From Nitratireductor kimnyeongensis (GTDB taxonomy: Bacteria > Pseudomonadota > Alphaproteobacteria > Rhizobiales > Rhizobiaceae): a DNA stretch of 64,000 nt. Positions 17,665 through 27,086 of the stretch are shown piece after piece (within the stretch, counting starts at the first letter, position 1; each line of letters starts with the position of its first letter). Location: positions 3,237,001 through 3,301,000 of the forward strand of contig NZ_CP078143.1 of the NCBI RefSeq assembly GCF_019891395.1, read 5' to 3'. Under the pieces are notes generated by a model. The model did no database searches, was not told where the DNA came from, and was given only the letters and a program-made list of their open reading frames with translations. The translations under genes were made by a program, and so were the position numbers.

Positions 17665-18101
17665 TGTCGACGCGTAGGCTGGGTCAGTACACTGTATCTG
17701 TGCAGATGAGGCCGGTTTCGAACCGATCACGTGAATACGCCTGAAACCACGATTCATCAAAAAACGCTAAAACCACCGCGGCGCACCGATCCCGCCCGTC
17801 CTCAAGCTGCTGCAATGAGCCGACGAGCAGAACGTCAGCTTCATCAACTGAAGCGCCGGAGCGTGTCTGGTGGATTTTGGCGCAGATCATTTCATCTGCG
17901 AGCACTGGAACGAATCGAAAATCGATTGAGCGGGAGAACGAGGAGCGCCCCCTCTTGCGATGAAGGCCACGCCGCCACAATGAGCATGGCAATTTCCGTG
18001 GGACATTTGCGCGCGTGAATGCCACGGGGCGCTGTTTGATCCGATTTTGGATCATTCGCCTATTGCCAAATCGGATCTGAAACTCTAGGGAAAGCGGACC
18101 T
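17665..18101. other. Non-coding interval before tRNA-Pro
   Basis: These ~437 bases carry no gene I can support. A 176-codon minus-strand frame crosses them, but its N-terminus is an antisense reading of tRNA-Pro and the rest matches nothing I recognise. A decayed gene is possible. Near 18040, GATCCGATTTTGGATC is a partial palindrome. Confidence 0.45.
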
Positions 18102-18178
<77 letters not shown>

Positions 18179-18249
18179 CCTTTTCGCATTTGTGCGGATG
18201 TCAGGTGGTGCCACCTGACTGAAAGATGCTCTGGAACGAGGTTTACGAC

Positions 18250-18555
18250 GTGTCTGCGCGCATTTTCAGCCCGGCCAAGACGGCCATGCAGTCCGGCAAG
18301 GCCAAGACCGGCCTTTGGGTGCTGGAGTTCGACCCCGAGATACCGCGCAAGATCGATCCTCTCATGGGATACACCACGTCTGCCGACATGAAGAGCCAGG
18401 TTCGTCTGACCTTCGAGAGCAGGGAAGAGGCGATCGCCTACGCTGAACGGAAGGGGATTCCCTTCCGTGTGGAAGAGCCACAGCTGCCCAAGCGGCGCCA
18501 GGTTTCCTATGCGGACAATTTCCGCTATGACCGCAAGACCCCGTGGACGCACTGA
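18250..18555 (+). CDS. ETC complex I subunit, NDUFS4-like
   Basis: This 101-residue product belongs to the family of the mitochondrial NDUFS4 (18 kDa) accessory subunit of NADH:ubiquinone oxidoreductase, found in alphaproteobacteria. Conserved pieces are ARIFSPAKTAMQSGKAKT, the LTFESREEAIAYAERKG region and the C-terminal YADNFRYDRKTPWTH. I start at a GTG at 18250 with GAGG about 9 bases upstream; an ATG at 18226 would add eight residues. It lies alone between two tRNA genes. Confidence 0.9.
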   Translation: MSARIFSPAKTAMQSGKAKTGLWVLEFDPEIPRKIDPLMGYTTSADMKSQVRLTFESREEAIAYAERKGIPFRVEEPQLPKRRQVSYADNFRYDRKTPWTH

Positions 18556-18572
18556 ATCGGCGCCCACGCGTC

Positions 18573-18649
18573 GGTCCCGTAGCTCAGTTGGATAGAGCAC
18601 CGGCCTTCTAAGCCGATGGTCGCAGGTTCGAATCCTGCCGGGATCGCCA
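18573..18649 (+). tRNA. tRNA-Arg (anticodon TCT)
   Basis: A 77-nt cloverleaf including CCA. The acceptor stem is GGTCCCG/CGGGATC with one G-T pair, the anticodon loop is CTTCTAA giving TCT, and the T arm matches that of tRNA-Pro. A decayed tyrosine-integrase gene starts 22 bases downstream, which suggests the 3' end served as an attachment site. Confidence 0.95.
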
Positions 18650-18671
18650 AGCTAATTTTCGGCCTTTGATT

Positions 18672-18893
18672 TCATTGGTTTTCTGCGCTGTTACCCGCAC
18701 CGGTTTCGAGGTTAGGGAATAGGGCGTTCGATGCCTGTTCCGCTAAGCGGCTTCGGTTTGCCCTTCGCATGTACCTTTCCGCCATTCGCGGGTTCTTCCA
18801 GCCATACATGGCGACAAGCTGGATTTCGGTTGCGCCGTTCTCCGCGGCGAAGGTGGCGCCGGCGTTGCGCAGACCGTGAGCGCGGCCGGGCAC
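18672..18893 (-). pseudogene. C-terminal remnant of a tyrosine recombinase (phage-type integrase)
   Basis: The 73-codon frame covers only the end of the catalytic domain. HGLRNAGATFAAENGATE contains the box II HxxR, and AERYMRRANR contains the tyrosine nucleophile. It ends 22 bases from tRNA-Arg(TCT) and points towards it, the usual geometry of an integrase at its attachment site. The N-terminal two-thirds are missing and only out-of-frame codons lie upstream to about 19.0 kb. It is a scar of a lost genomic island. Confidence 0.8.
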
Positions 18894-19084
18894 ATTCGCT
18901 GCTGCGGGCTGCGCAGGATAGAGAGCCCTTCACTCGTTCCGGGTGCACAACTGGCGTAGACATCGCAACAGGTCTTCTCTTTAAGAAGCATGTCGCGACA
19001 ACACGCTATGCCTCAGTGTGACGAGTGACATCGCCACCGCCCCTTTGCTGCCAGCCAAGCAAAAATCGAACCTTCAAAGCAGCA

Positions 19085-22000
19085 TCAAAATTCGATCCGG
19101 TACTTCAAACCAGCGCCATACTTCTCGTAATCTCCCGAGCCGAGCCCGTCATAGTCGAAGTCGAGTGCAAGCTTCCCGCCATTCTCGAACCAATAATCAA
19201 GCCCGACCCTGAAACCCAGCCGTGCGCCGTCCGTTGCAGAGGCCACCGACGCTGCTTCTCCCGTGCCCGATGTGCTTGAGAATGTAAGGGGTACACCCCC
19301 GCGCAATGTCAGCGCGCCGACGGGGACGTTGATGGGTATCGAGGCGTCGAGGCTCAATTCGAGCGAGTTCATGGTGATGGACTGCTCAGGGATCTCGTTG
19401 CCCAGGCTGTCCGTATAGGAGCGCTGCCGATCAAAAAGATGAACCGCATCAAGGCTGGGGGTCAAGGTGATCAAACCGAGCGAGACATCGCCTGCGACCG
19501 TAACGCGGAAAAGACCACGCTGCGTTCTGACGGTATCCGTATAGGTGCCGAAGGGCGCGTGACTGTTCCGGCTTTGGCCGAGCAGCGCCTGAGCACTGAA
19601 ATAGAGCGGATGTCCCGGCAAGCGGCCAACCAGATAGGGGCCGGCCAGCCAGCCGGTGCCGGAAATGGAAGCATCCGCGTTCTCATGAGCCAGATGATCA
19701 ACCTGAACCATGGCGCCTGCCGCAAGATATTGCGACAGTTCGAAATGGGTGCCCGTGCTCAAATGAACATAGCGGTTCGTGGTGCCTGTATCCTTGGACC
19801 ATGACGCCGACAGTTCCGCCCATATCGGATCTGTTGGTCGTGTGGCGAAGGTCAGGTTGCCGTCTTCGGATGTGGCCTGGGCATTGAGAGAAGCGCTGCC
19901 GTTCCCGCGATAAAGCGCGATGAGGTCCGGCTGTCCGCTGATCAATTGTGTGGCGCGCGCTTGCATGAAACGCGCCATCTGCTGCTGCGTTTCCCGCACG
20001 CTGGCGTCAGAAACCACGATCGTTCCGGATGCCAGGTTTGTGTTTCCTGCCGCATCGCTTGCAACACCCGAGGGCACTGACACGGTCAGATCTCCTTGCC
20101 CCGAAGCGACGATGGTTGCGTGATAAACAGTGGCTGCCCCGGTCAGCGAACGGACATGCCCGTTCAACACCGAAATATCGGCTCCGGAAAAACCGAAAAC
20201 CGGCTCGGAGAAAATGATTTCCACGACCACAGTTTCACCCATCACGACTTCTGTGCCGGGTCCGCTCACAGAAACGGTGGGGCGTGTGATATCGCCAAGG
20301 GCGGAAACGGTAATCTCGACCTGGTCCGTTGCCGAAGCAAAGCCGTCATTCACCTCCAGGTCGAAGGTCAAAATCACATCGGGGTCGCCGGTTGCGACAG
20401 TCGGTGCGTTGAATGTGGGAGAGGGGCTGCCGGCACCCGCAAGCGTCACCGCTGGTCCGCCCGTCTGTGTCCATGCATAGCTGAGAGGCTGTCCCGCATC
20501 ATTGGAGGAGGAGCCCGATCCGTCCAGTGTGACGGATGTTCCCGAATCCACCCCCTGGTCAGCGCCGGCATCAGCCGTCGGAGGCGTATTGCCCGGAGCC
20601 GAAACGGTGATGTTTACACTGTCTGTCGCGGTTGCGAAGCCATCGTTAACTTCAAGCTCGAAGACCAAGACCTCATCTGCATCGCCGATGGCGAGAGCCG
20701 GAGCCGTGAAGGATGGCGAAACATTTGTCGCGTTTGTCAGCGCGACCGCCGGGCCGCTGGTCTGAACCCAGCTGTAGGTCAGTGACTGCCCCACGTCATT
20801 CGCAGACGAGGCAGCGCCATCCAGCGAGACGGAGGCCCCCGCAGCAACCGTCGCATCAGAACCGGCATTCGCTGTTGGCGGCGTGTTGCCTGGCGCCGAA
20901 ACCGTGACGGAAACAGAATCGACCGCTGCCGAAAAGCCGTCATTCACCGAGAGCTCGAAGACCAGAACTTCGTCGGCAGCGCCGATGGCCAGGGACGGAG
21001 CGACAAAGGACGGTGAAGCAGTCGTTGGCCCGGCCAACGTCACCGATTGACCGCTGGTCTGGGTCCAGGAATAGGTGAGTGCCTGCCCGCCATCATTGGC
21101 GGAGGAAGCCGACCCGTCCAGTGATACAGATGCGCCAGAAGCAACTGTCTGGTCGCTACCGGCATCGGCCGTGGCGGGCGTGTTGGGCGGTGAGGTCACG
21201 GTGATGGTCACGGAATCCGTGTCCGATGAAAAACCGTCGTCGACCGATAGCTCGAAAACAAGCACCGCGTTGGCATCACCGATTGCCAGCGTCGGAGCCG
21301 TAAATGTCGGCGCGACTGTGCCAGCCCCTGAAAGGGTCACGGCAGGGCCGCTGGTCTGGGTCCAGGCGTAGGTCAGCGTCTGCCCGCTGTCATTGGTTGA
21401 GGAGCCCGAGCCGTCGAGTGCAACCGGAGTGCCGGAGCCAACCGTCTGGTTCGCCCCTGCATCTGCCGTCGCAGGCGTATTGCCGGGGGCACGAACCGTC
21501 ACGGACACTGAATCCGACGCATTCGCGATGCTGTCATCGACGGTAAGCTGAAAGACGAGAACCGCGTCGGCATCGCCAATCGCCAGCGTGGGGGCAGTGA
21601 AGGACGGGGAGGCAGTCGATGCGCCTGTCAAGGTTACAGCCGGACCGCTGGTCTGGGTCCAGGCGTAGGTGAGGGTTTGCCCGCCGTCAGGATCGGAGGA
21701 ACCCGTTCCGTCCAGCGTCACGGATGCGGCAGAGGCAACGGTCTGATCCGGGCCGGCATCTGCCGTTGGCGTTGTGTTGCCGGGAGCCGTGACCGTGACG
21801 GTCACTGAATCCGTTGCTCCTGTCACGCCGTCATTCACGGTGAGGTCGAAAGTCAGAACTTCATTCGCATCGCCGATAGCGAGCGTCGGGGCGATGAAGG
21901 AAGGCGCGGCTGTCGAGCCTCCGCTCAATGACACCGAAGCGCCGCCGGTCTGCGTCCAGGAGTAGGTCAGCGTCTGTCCGCTATCGTTGGCTGATGAGCC

Positions 22001-23923
22001 CGTCCCATCCAGCGAGACGGACGCACTGGAGCCAACGGTCTGATCCGTGCCGGCGTCCGCCGTCGGCGGCGTGTTTGGCGGAGCTTGGACGGTGATGGTA
22101 ACGGAATCTGTCGCCCCTTCCACGCCGTCATTCACTGTGAGTTCGAAGACAAGAAGGGTGTCCGGCGCTCCGGGTGTGAGTGCCGGTGCGGTGAAGGACG
22201 GGGTAGCGGTTGTCGCGTTCGTCAACGTGACTGCCGGTCCGCTGGTCTGGCTCCAAGCGTAAGTCAGTGGCTGTCCGCCATCATTGGAGGAGGATGCCGA
22301 ACCATCGAGCGAAACCGGATCACTTGAGGTGACCGTCGCGTCGGATCCTGCATTTGCGGTGGGCGGGGTGTTGGGAGGCGGCGTGACTGTAATGGTCACA
22401 GCATCCGATGCGGCTTCCATACTGTCGTTGACGGTCAACTGGAAGGTCAAGATCGCATTGGATGCGCCGGGTGCAAGTGTTGGAGAGGTGAAGGAGGGAG
22501 TGGCGGTTGATGCACCCGCAAGGGTCACTGCAGGTCCACTGGTCTGGGACCAGGAGTAGGTCAGAGACTGACCAGCATCATTTGAGGATGAGGCGGACCC
22601 GTTGAGCGAAACCGCAGCACCGGAGGTGACCGTCTGGTCCGATCCTGCATTCGCGGTGGGCGGGGTGTTGGGAGGCGGTGTAACGGTAATGGTCACCGTA
22701 TCGGTGGCCGTTTGCGACCCATCATTGACGGTAAGCTGGAACACCAGCGTCGCATTCGACGCTCCCGGAGAGAGCGTCGGAGCGGTGAAAGACGGAGTGG
22801 CGGTTGATGCCCCTGACAGGCTCACAGCAGGACCGCTGACCCTGCTCCATGAATAGGACAATGTCTGTCCGCTATCATTGGTAGATGACGCTGAGCCATT
22901 CATCGTGACTGCCGCACCGGAGTTCACCGTCTGGTTGGAGCCCGCATTGGCGGTCGGCGCTGTGTTGGTCGCGGTGCCCGATATGGCGAATGTGAAAGGG
23001 TCTTCATCCGCATCATTGTTTCGGAGCGTCACCGTAGCGCTTCTCGAACCCGGCGCTCCGACCGGAGAGAAGCGAACGGTGAAGGTGCCCGAGCCGCCAG
23101 GCGCGATAGACGACGGAGGAGGGGATGTGATGGTGAATTGCGAAGCATTCGCCCCGGAGAGGCTGGCGCTGGATATGGTCAAGGTGCCCGTGCCGACATT
23201 CCGGATACCGAAAACCCGGCTGATCGGATAAGAGCTTGCGGAAATGGTCGACCCAAAATGGGTCCAGTTTGTCGGGGATGTGGACGCTGCGCCATCCGTA
23301 ATCGGTTGTGCATTGCCGGTGATCTCGATCTCGGGCTTGGCTACGCAATCAGGATCGCTCGCCATGTCGATGAAGGTATAGCCGCGGGTTCCGCTGGCTG
23401 GACCGACCCGATCAGCTGCATTGACTGGGCTGCGTGCGTCAGACCAGACAGATCCGTCATCCCAGTTATCCCGCAGTCCCAGATAGACATTGCTGGTTCC
23501 TGTAATGAGAAATTGATCAAGGATCTCGACGATGTCGCGCTGCGTGGGCATCTGTCCCACAGGCGCATTCCCATAGGCTGGAACGGTGGAGCGGGTATTA
23601 GCACTGCCCTCATCCCAGACAATAAGCTGGAGGTATCTGCCTGGTATGGCATCGGTATTGTAGGCCGTCCAGTCGACGACAATTTCTGTGGTCGTGGCAT
23701 TGGCGTAGGGCCCGGCGATACATCTTCCATCCTGCCCGTTGAAAGAGAGCGACACCGACGGGTTCGTCCAATTGGCGTTGGCATGTTGGATGCCGGACAT
23801 GAGTGCCGCGCCTGCCAGAGCGGCGGCCGCAAACCCGCGAACCACGCTGGGGAGCGTGTCGCTGCACGTTCCGAAAATCTTCCTGAACGCCCCTTTGAAC
23901 AGCGGATCTCTCGACAACGGCAT
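19085..23923 (-). CDS. Giant autotransporter adhesin with nine PKD/Ig-like repeats
   Basis: The ~1,612-residue surface protein has a long autotransporter-type signal (MPLSRDPLFKGAFRKIF to about AHANAN) and a novel-looking N-domain. A choice-of-anchor/HYDIN-like beta domain follows (RVFGIRNVGTGTLTIS). Then come nine tandem ~99-residue PKD/cadherin-like repeats with consensus N-T-P-P-T-A-N-A-G-S-D-Q-T-V and TYSWTQTSGPAV. An Ig-like domain (FSEPVFGFSGADISV) and a C-terminal autotransporter beta-barrel ending KYRIEF complete it. A GTG at 23932 is an alternative start. It faces a two-component system across a ~250-bp promoter region. Adhesion or biofilm is the inferred role. Confidence 0.85.
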   Translation of the reverse strand: MPLSRDPLFKGAFRKIFGTCSDTLPSVVRGFAAAALAGAALMSGIQHANANWTNPSVSLSFNGQDGRCIAGPYANATTTEIVVDWTAYNTDAIPGRYLQLIVWDEGSANTRSTVPAYGNAPVGQMPTQRDIVEILDQFLITGTSNVYLGLRDNWDDGSVWSDARSPVNAADRVGPASGTRGYTFIDMASDPDCVAKPEIEITGNAQPITDGAASTSPTNWTHFGSTISASSYPISRVFGIRNVGTGTLTISSASLSGANASQFTITSPPPSSIAPGGSGTFTVRFSPVGAPGSRSATVTLRNNDADEDPFTFAISGTATNTAPTANAGSNQTVNSGAAVTMNGSASSTNDSGQTLSYSWSRVSGPAVSLSGASTATPSFTAPTLSPGASNATLVFQLTVNDGSQTATDTVTITVTPPPNTPPTANAGSDQTVTSGAAVSLNGSASSSNDAGQSLTYSWSQTSGPAVTLAGASTATPSFTSPTLAPGASNAILTFQLTVNDSMEAASDAVTITVTPPPNTPPTANAGSDATVTSSDPVSLDGSASSSNDGGQPLTYAWSQTSGPAVTLTNATTATPSFTAPALTPGAPDTLLVFELTVNDGVEGATDSVTITVQAPPNTPPTADAGTDQTVGSSASVSLDGTGSSANDSGQTLTYSWTQTGGASVSLSGGSTAAPSFIAPTLAIGDANEVLTFDLTVNDGVTGATDSVTVTVTAPGNTTPTADAGPDQTVASAASVTLDGTGSSDPDGGQTLTYAWTQTSGPAVTLTGASTASPSFTAPTLAIGDADAVLVFQLTVDDSIANASDSVSVTVRAPGNTPATADAGANQTVGSGTPVALDGSGSSTNDSGQTLTYAWTQTSGPAVTLSGAGTVAPTFTAPTLAIGDANAVLVFELSVDDGFSSDTDSVTITVTSPPNTPATADAGSDQTVASGASVSLDGSASSANDGGQALTYSWTQTSGQSVTLAGPTTASPSFVAPSLAIGAADEVLVFELSVNDGFSAAVDSVSVTVSAPGNTPPTANAGSDATVAAGASVSLDGAASSANDVGQSLTYSWVQTSGPAVALTNATNVSPSFTAPALAIGDADEVLVFELEVNDGFATATDSVNITVSAPGNTPPTADAGADQGVDSGTSVTLDGSGSSSNDAGQPLSYAWTQTGGPAVTLAGAGSPSPTFNAPTVATGDPDVILTFDLEVNDGFASATDQVEITVSALGDITRPTVSVSGPGTEVVMGETVVVEIIFSEPVFGFSGADISVLNGHVRSLTGAATVYHATIVASGQGDLTVSVPSGVASDAAGNTNLASGTIVVSDASVRETQQQMARFMQARATQLISGQPDLIALYRGNGSASLNAQATSEDGNLTFATRPTDPIWAELSASWSKDTGTTNRYVHLSTGTHFELSQYLAAGAMVQVDHLAHENADASISGTGWLAGPYLVGRLPGHPLYFSAQALLGQSRNSHAPFGTYTDTVRTQRGLFRVTVAGDVSLGLITLTPSLDAVHLFDRQRSYTDSLGNEIPEQSITMNSLELSLDASIPINVPVGALTLRGGVPLTFSSTSGTGEAASVASATDGARLGFRVGLDYWFENGGKLALDFDYDGLGSGDYEKYGAGLKYRIEF
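20300..22970 (-). repeat. Nine ~297-bp tandem repeats inside the adhesin gene
   Basis: The repeats encode 99-residue modules in register, nine of them. They diverge at the DNA level but several adjacent ones are very similar, so unequal recombination could change the copy number. All plus-strand frames across this stretch are shadows of the same repeats. Confidence 0.85.
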
Positions 23924-24047
23924 TTCCCCCACGCAACACCTGATCGCCCGAGACCTTGCTCATCCTGCCGATGAGCCCCGATGAAAAACATCGTACTTCG
24001 GGCGTGATCACATCAGATACGAAGAGTCCTGCCAGTGATTCCAGCTA

Positions 24048-24076
24048 CCAATTCTGACCAATTCTGACCAATTCTT
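24048..24076. promoter_or_regulatory. Three phased 10-bp direct repeats (CCAATTCTGA)
   Basis: Two exact copies and one near-exact copy (CCAATTCTT) lie head to tail, one DNA turn apart, between the divergent adhesin and histidine-kinase genes. Tandem 10-11-bp half-sites are the usual target form of OmpR-family regulators, and one is encoded in the adjacent operon. Confidence 0.55.
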
Positions 24077-24182
24077 GCGGCGGGCGATTCCGTTAATAAA
24101 ACCCCCACAAAAAACTTCCTTAAGGGCGGCGTTGTTCTGAAAGAATCTTGCGATAGCCGGCAAAATAGGCCAACACGTCTAC

Positions 24183-25652
24183 ATGCTGGATCTGAAGACG
24201 TTATTGCTGCTCGAAGTCTGCACGACGGCCTTGCAGGCCTTTGCATGGCTTCTGGTATGGCGGTCCTGGCGTTATCTTTACGAACTGAAGCTTATCGCCG
24301 CCGGTTTCAGCGCCATTGCGCTGGGCTTGTTGCTCCTGACGCTGCGTGGACCCGATCCCCATGCGCTTCATATCTTCGTCGACAACATGACAATCAAGCT
24401 CGGATTGGTTTTGCTGGCGGACGGTATGGCGAGGTTTCTCGGCCATCCTGGTTGTCTCAGGGTCGGACTGATCATTCTTGCGGCACATATGGCGCTCTGG
24501 AGCCTTGCCATGGCGCTGGCACCGCTGGACCTTTCTCTGCGTATTCATGCCTCCACGGTTTTCACCCTTGCCATGATGGGGCTGATGATCCGGATCCTGT
24601 ATGTTGATCGCGGGCAGCCGTCATTCCTGCGGTGGATTACGATCGCACTTCTGGTGGAATACATTGGCGCCAGCCTGCTCCAGAGCGCGCTCATATTCCT
24701 GCAGCCAACCCTGTTTGCAGAAGCGCCGATCCTGAGTGATGTGAACAGCTGGTACTTCTTTCAAGGGCACCTGTTTGTTGTGGGGCTCTTCATCTGTTTG
24801 CTTTTCATGGTCGGTGTGCGGTTATCCCTCGATCTGCGAGACAGGAACGCGGCACTCGCGCAGGAAGTGACTGAACGGCGACGTCTGGAAGGCGAACTCT
24901 CTGCCAGCCTCGATCAGGAAAAGACCGCCCGCGAAGAACAGCGCCAGTTCATGCATATGGTGAGCCATGAATTCCGCACGCCTCTGGCTGCCATACGCTA
25001 CGCCACCGAGATGCTCGGCATCATGATCCAGAATCCCTCCGACGCGGTGGAAAAGCGTCTGATCGGCATCGATGCTTCCGTCTCCCGCATGACCCAGCTC
25101 ATTGACCGCTTTCTCTCAACCGAGAAGCAGGCGGTAAGCGGACTGAAGATCGAAAAACTGGACCTGCGGCGGCTGACAATGGAGGTTCAGCAATATTTTG
25201 ATCACGTGGATCTTGGCCAAAGGCTGAAAGTACGGCCGCTCGACGAAGCCCCTGATTATTGGGGAGATGTGGAGATGCTTCAGACCGTCATTGTCAATCT
25301 GGTCGACAACGCGTTGAAATATTCGCCGCGCGATCAGCCGGTTGAAGTGACGTTTTCAAGACGGAACAATCTTCTGGTCGTGAAGGTCGCCGACCGTGGG
25401 ATCGGCGTGCCGGAGGCAGAACGCAGCCATGTGGGGCGTCGCTTCTTTCGGGCTTCGAACACGCGAAGAACCGCCGGCAACGGTCTGGGGCTTTATACCT
25501 GCAGGAAACTCATCGGATATCACAGAGGAACGCTGGATCTGCGGCCACGCAACGGGGGAGGAACCGTTGCGACCATACGCCTGCCGATGCCGGGGCTTGC
25601 GACAGCATCGCTGTCGAATGAAATCACCGTGGAGGAGACAGAAAGGGCATGA
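24183..25652 (+). CDS. Membrane sensor histidine kinase
   Basis: The 489-residue sensor has an N-terminal membrane domain of about seven hydrophobic helices. It lacks an obvious periplasmic loop or HAMP domain. A coiled-coil linker (residues ~215-255) leads to HisKA with the phospho-acceptor His near residue 262 (SHEFRTPLAAIR), then the HATPase with N box NLVDNALKYS, G1 DRGIGVPEAE and G2 GNGLGLYTC. The layout suggests sensing within or at the membrane. It overlaps the response regulator by 4 bases (ATGA). No Shine-Dalgarno is visible. Confidence 0.92.
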   Translation: MLDLKTLLLLEVCTTALQAFAWLLVWRSWRYLYELKLIAAGFSAIALGLLLLTLRGPDPHALHIFVDNMTIKLGLVLLADGMARFLGHPGCLRVGLIILAAHMALWSLAMALAPLDLSLRIHASTVFTLAMMGLMIRILYVDRGQPSFLRWITIALLVEYIGASLLQSALIFLQPTLFAEAPILSDVNSWYFFQGHLFVVGLFICLLFMVGVRLSLDLRDRNAALAQEVTERRRLEGELSASLDQEKTAREEQRQFMHMVSHEFRTPLAAIRYATEMLGIMIQNPSDAVEKRLIGIDASVSRMTQLIDRFLSTEKQAVSGLKIEKLDLRRLTMEVQQYFDHVDLGQRLKVRPLDEAPDYWGDVEMLQTVIVNLVDNALKYSPRDQPVEVTFSRRNNLLVVKVADRGIGVPEAERSHVGRRFFRASNTRRTAGNGLGLYTCRKLIGYHRGTLDLRPRNGGGTVATIRLPMPGLATASLSNEITVEETERA

Positions 25653-26356
25653 ACCGAATACTTGTGGTGGAGGATGACGATTCACTGCGTGGTGATCTGG
25701 TGGATTATTTATGCCTGCAGGGTTTTGACGCCAGAGGCATCGGCACTGCGGGTGAAGTTTCGGACGCATTGAAGCAGGGACAGTTGCCTGATGTGATCCT
25801 TCTCGACGTAGCGCTTCCCGATGGTGACGGCTATTGCCTTGCAAGGGACATCCGCGCAAGGCTCAATTGCGGAATCATCATGCTGACGGCGCATGGGGAC
25901 ACCGAAAGTCGTGTGCGCGGGTTTGAAAGTGGTGCGGATATCTATCTGGTCAAGCATACCGCGTTGCGGGAGATCGCGGCGGCGGTCCACAGCCTGTTGC
26001 GGCGGTTGCCGCAGGAAGCTGCTCTCAAGGACGCAGCGAAAGAATGGGTTCTCGATGCGGTGAGCTGGATTTTACAGTCCCCGGAAGGACAGGAAATCAA
26101 GTTGACCGCGACCGAAAAGACATTTGTCGAAGCCTTGATCGGGAATGCCGGAAAGCCCTGTTCCAGGGAGGACCTGGCCAGAACCTTGTCGCGGCGGCAA
26201 ACCAATTTCGAAAATCGGCATCTCGATGCTGTTGCCAGCCGATTACGAAGGAAGATATCCAGCCATACCAACACGGAAGCGCCGATCAAGTCCGTGTACG
26301 GGATCGGGTATTCCTTCAGTGCCTCCGGTACGATCGGAAACACGAAGCCTGATTGA
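25649..26356 (+). CDS. OmpR-type response regulator
   Basis: The 235-residue product has an N-terminal receiver domain with acidic pocket EDDD, phospho-acceptor Asp53 (ILLDVALPDGDG) and switch Thr (MLTAHGD). A C-terminal winged-helix domain ends VYGIGYSFS. The conserved Lys is present, but the usual Lys-Pro-Phe is Lys-His-Thr (YLVKHTALREI), which is atypical. It is translationally coupled to the kinase gene. The divergent adhesin is the most likely target because of the phased repeats between them. Confidence 0.9.
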   Translation: MNRILVVEDDDSLRGDLVDYLCLQGFDARGIGTAGEVSDALKQGQLPDVILLDVALPDGDGYCLARDIRARLNCGIIMLTAHGDTESRVRGFESGADIYLVKHTALREIAAAVHSLLRRLPQEAALKDAAKEWVLDAVSWILQSPEGQEIKLTATEKTFVEALIGNAGKPCSREDLARTLSRRQTNFENRHLDAVASRLRRKISSHTNTEAPIKSVYGIGYSFSASGTIGNTKPD

Positions 26357-26413
26357 GCAGGGATGAATAGTCCATAGACTTGCGAACGCCTTCTTCCCTA
26401 ATATTGAAGCAGG

Positions 26414-26530
26414 GTGGCCATGATGGGCAAAACCAAGTCCAGCGGCGATTTCAAACGGGATGCGGTGGCGCAGATCACCGAGCGCGGCTATGCGGTCCAT
26501 GGCAGAACGTCAAAAGGCCCTGCGCCGTTG
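26414..26530 (+). pseudogene. IS3-family transposase OrfA fragment
   Basis: Only the start of an OrfA-like protein is legible (MGKTKSSGDFKRDAVAQITE, then RGYAV). The homology then breaks off and the frame continues as unrelated sequence for ~25 codons. The helix-turn-helix core and OrfB are missing. It is an insertion-sequence relic between the response regulator and marR; the region to 26635 holds nothing else I recognise. Confidence 0.65.
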
Positions 26531-26635
26531 AAGGGCCTTTTCCGGCTCCATGGCGGCTATTCGAACCCATTGCAGCGAGCGTCCGCTGTGATGAAGAAGG
26601 CCTGAACAGGCCCCTCATGGGTTTGGCGTGGGACC

Positions 26636-27082
26636 TCAATCCGCCATAGGGGCCTTGCCACCCAGAATATCTCGCAGCTTGCCGCTTCGCGCGAATAGTT
26701 GCTCAGCGCTCTCCGCGCCAATGGCATCGACAATGATCTGATCGACCTCCCACCAGACGGCGACGATTTTATCACGAAGGCTCTTTCCCTCGACAGTCAA
26801 TGACAAGATGGCGGCGCGCTTGTCCTGCGGATTTTTGCGGAACTGAATGAAACCGTTGTCGATCAGGCGCTTGGTCATTTGGCTCATGCTGGCCGCGGTC
26901 ACGCTGAACTCGATCGCCAGTTGACGCTGGGAGGCTTCTTCGACGCGACCCAACGCATGAATGACGCGTGCCTGACCCGCATGGAGGCCGAAGGGTCTGA
27001 GCAACTCGCGCAATCGATCTTCCAGAAGGTGCGCGCAGTGCAGCAGTAAATGAAATCCCGGGCCTTGTCGTCCTATTGCCAT
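26636..27082 (-). CDS. MarR family transcriptional regulator
   Basis: The 148-residue winged-helix regulator has the recognition region QRQLAIEFSVTAASMSQMTKRLIDNGFI (residues ~52-80) followed by the wing with the family's D-K-R (PQDKRAAILSLT). A perfect 12-bp palindrome lies 5 bases before its start codon, so it probably represses itself. The divergent YHYH-protein gene shares the promoter region and is the candidate target. Confidence 0.88.
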   Translation of the reverse strand: MAIGRQGPGFHLLLHCAHLLEDRLRELLRPFGLHAGQARVIHALGRVEEASQRQLAIEFSVTAASMSQMTKRLIDNGFIQFRKNPQDKRAAILSLTVEGKSLRDKIVAVWWEVDQIIVDAIGAESAEQLFARSGKLRDILGGKAPMAD

Positions 27083-27086
27083 ATTG

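Noticed and set aside
20096-23231. Many plus-strand frames of 60-230 codons across the adhesin gene.
   Set aside because: They repeat with the adhesin's 297-bp units and are its antisense shadows.
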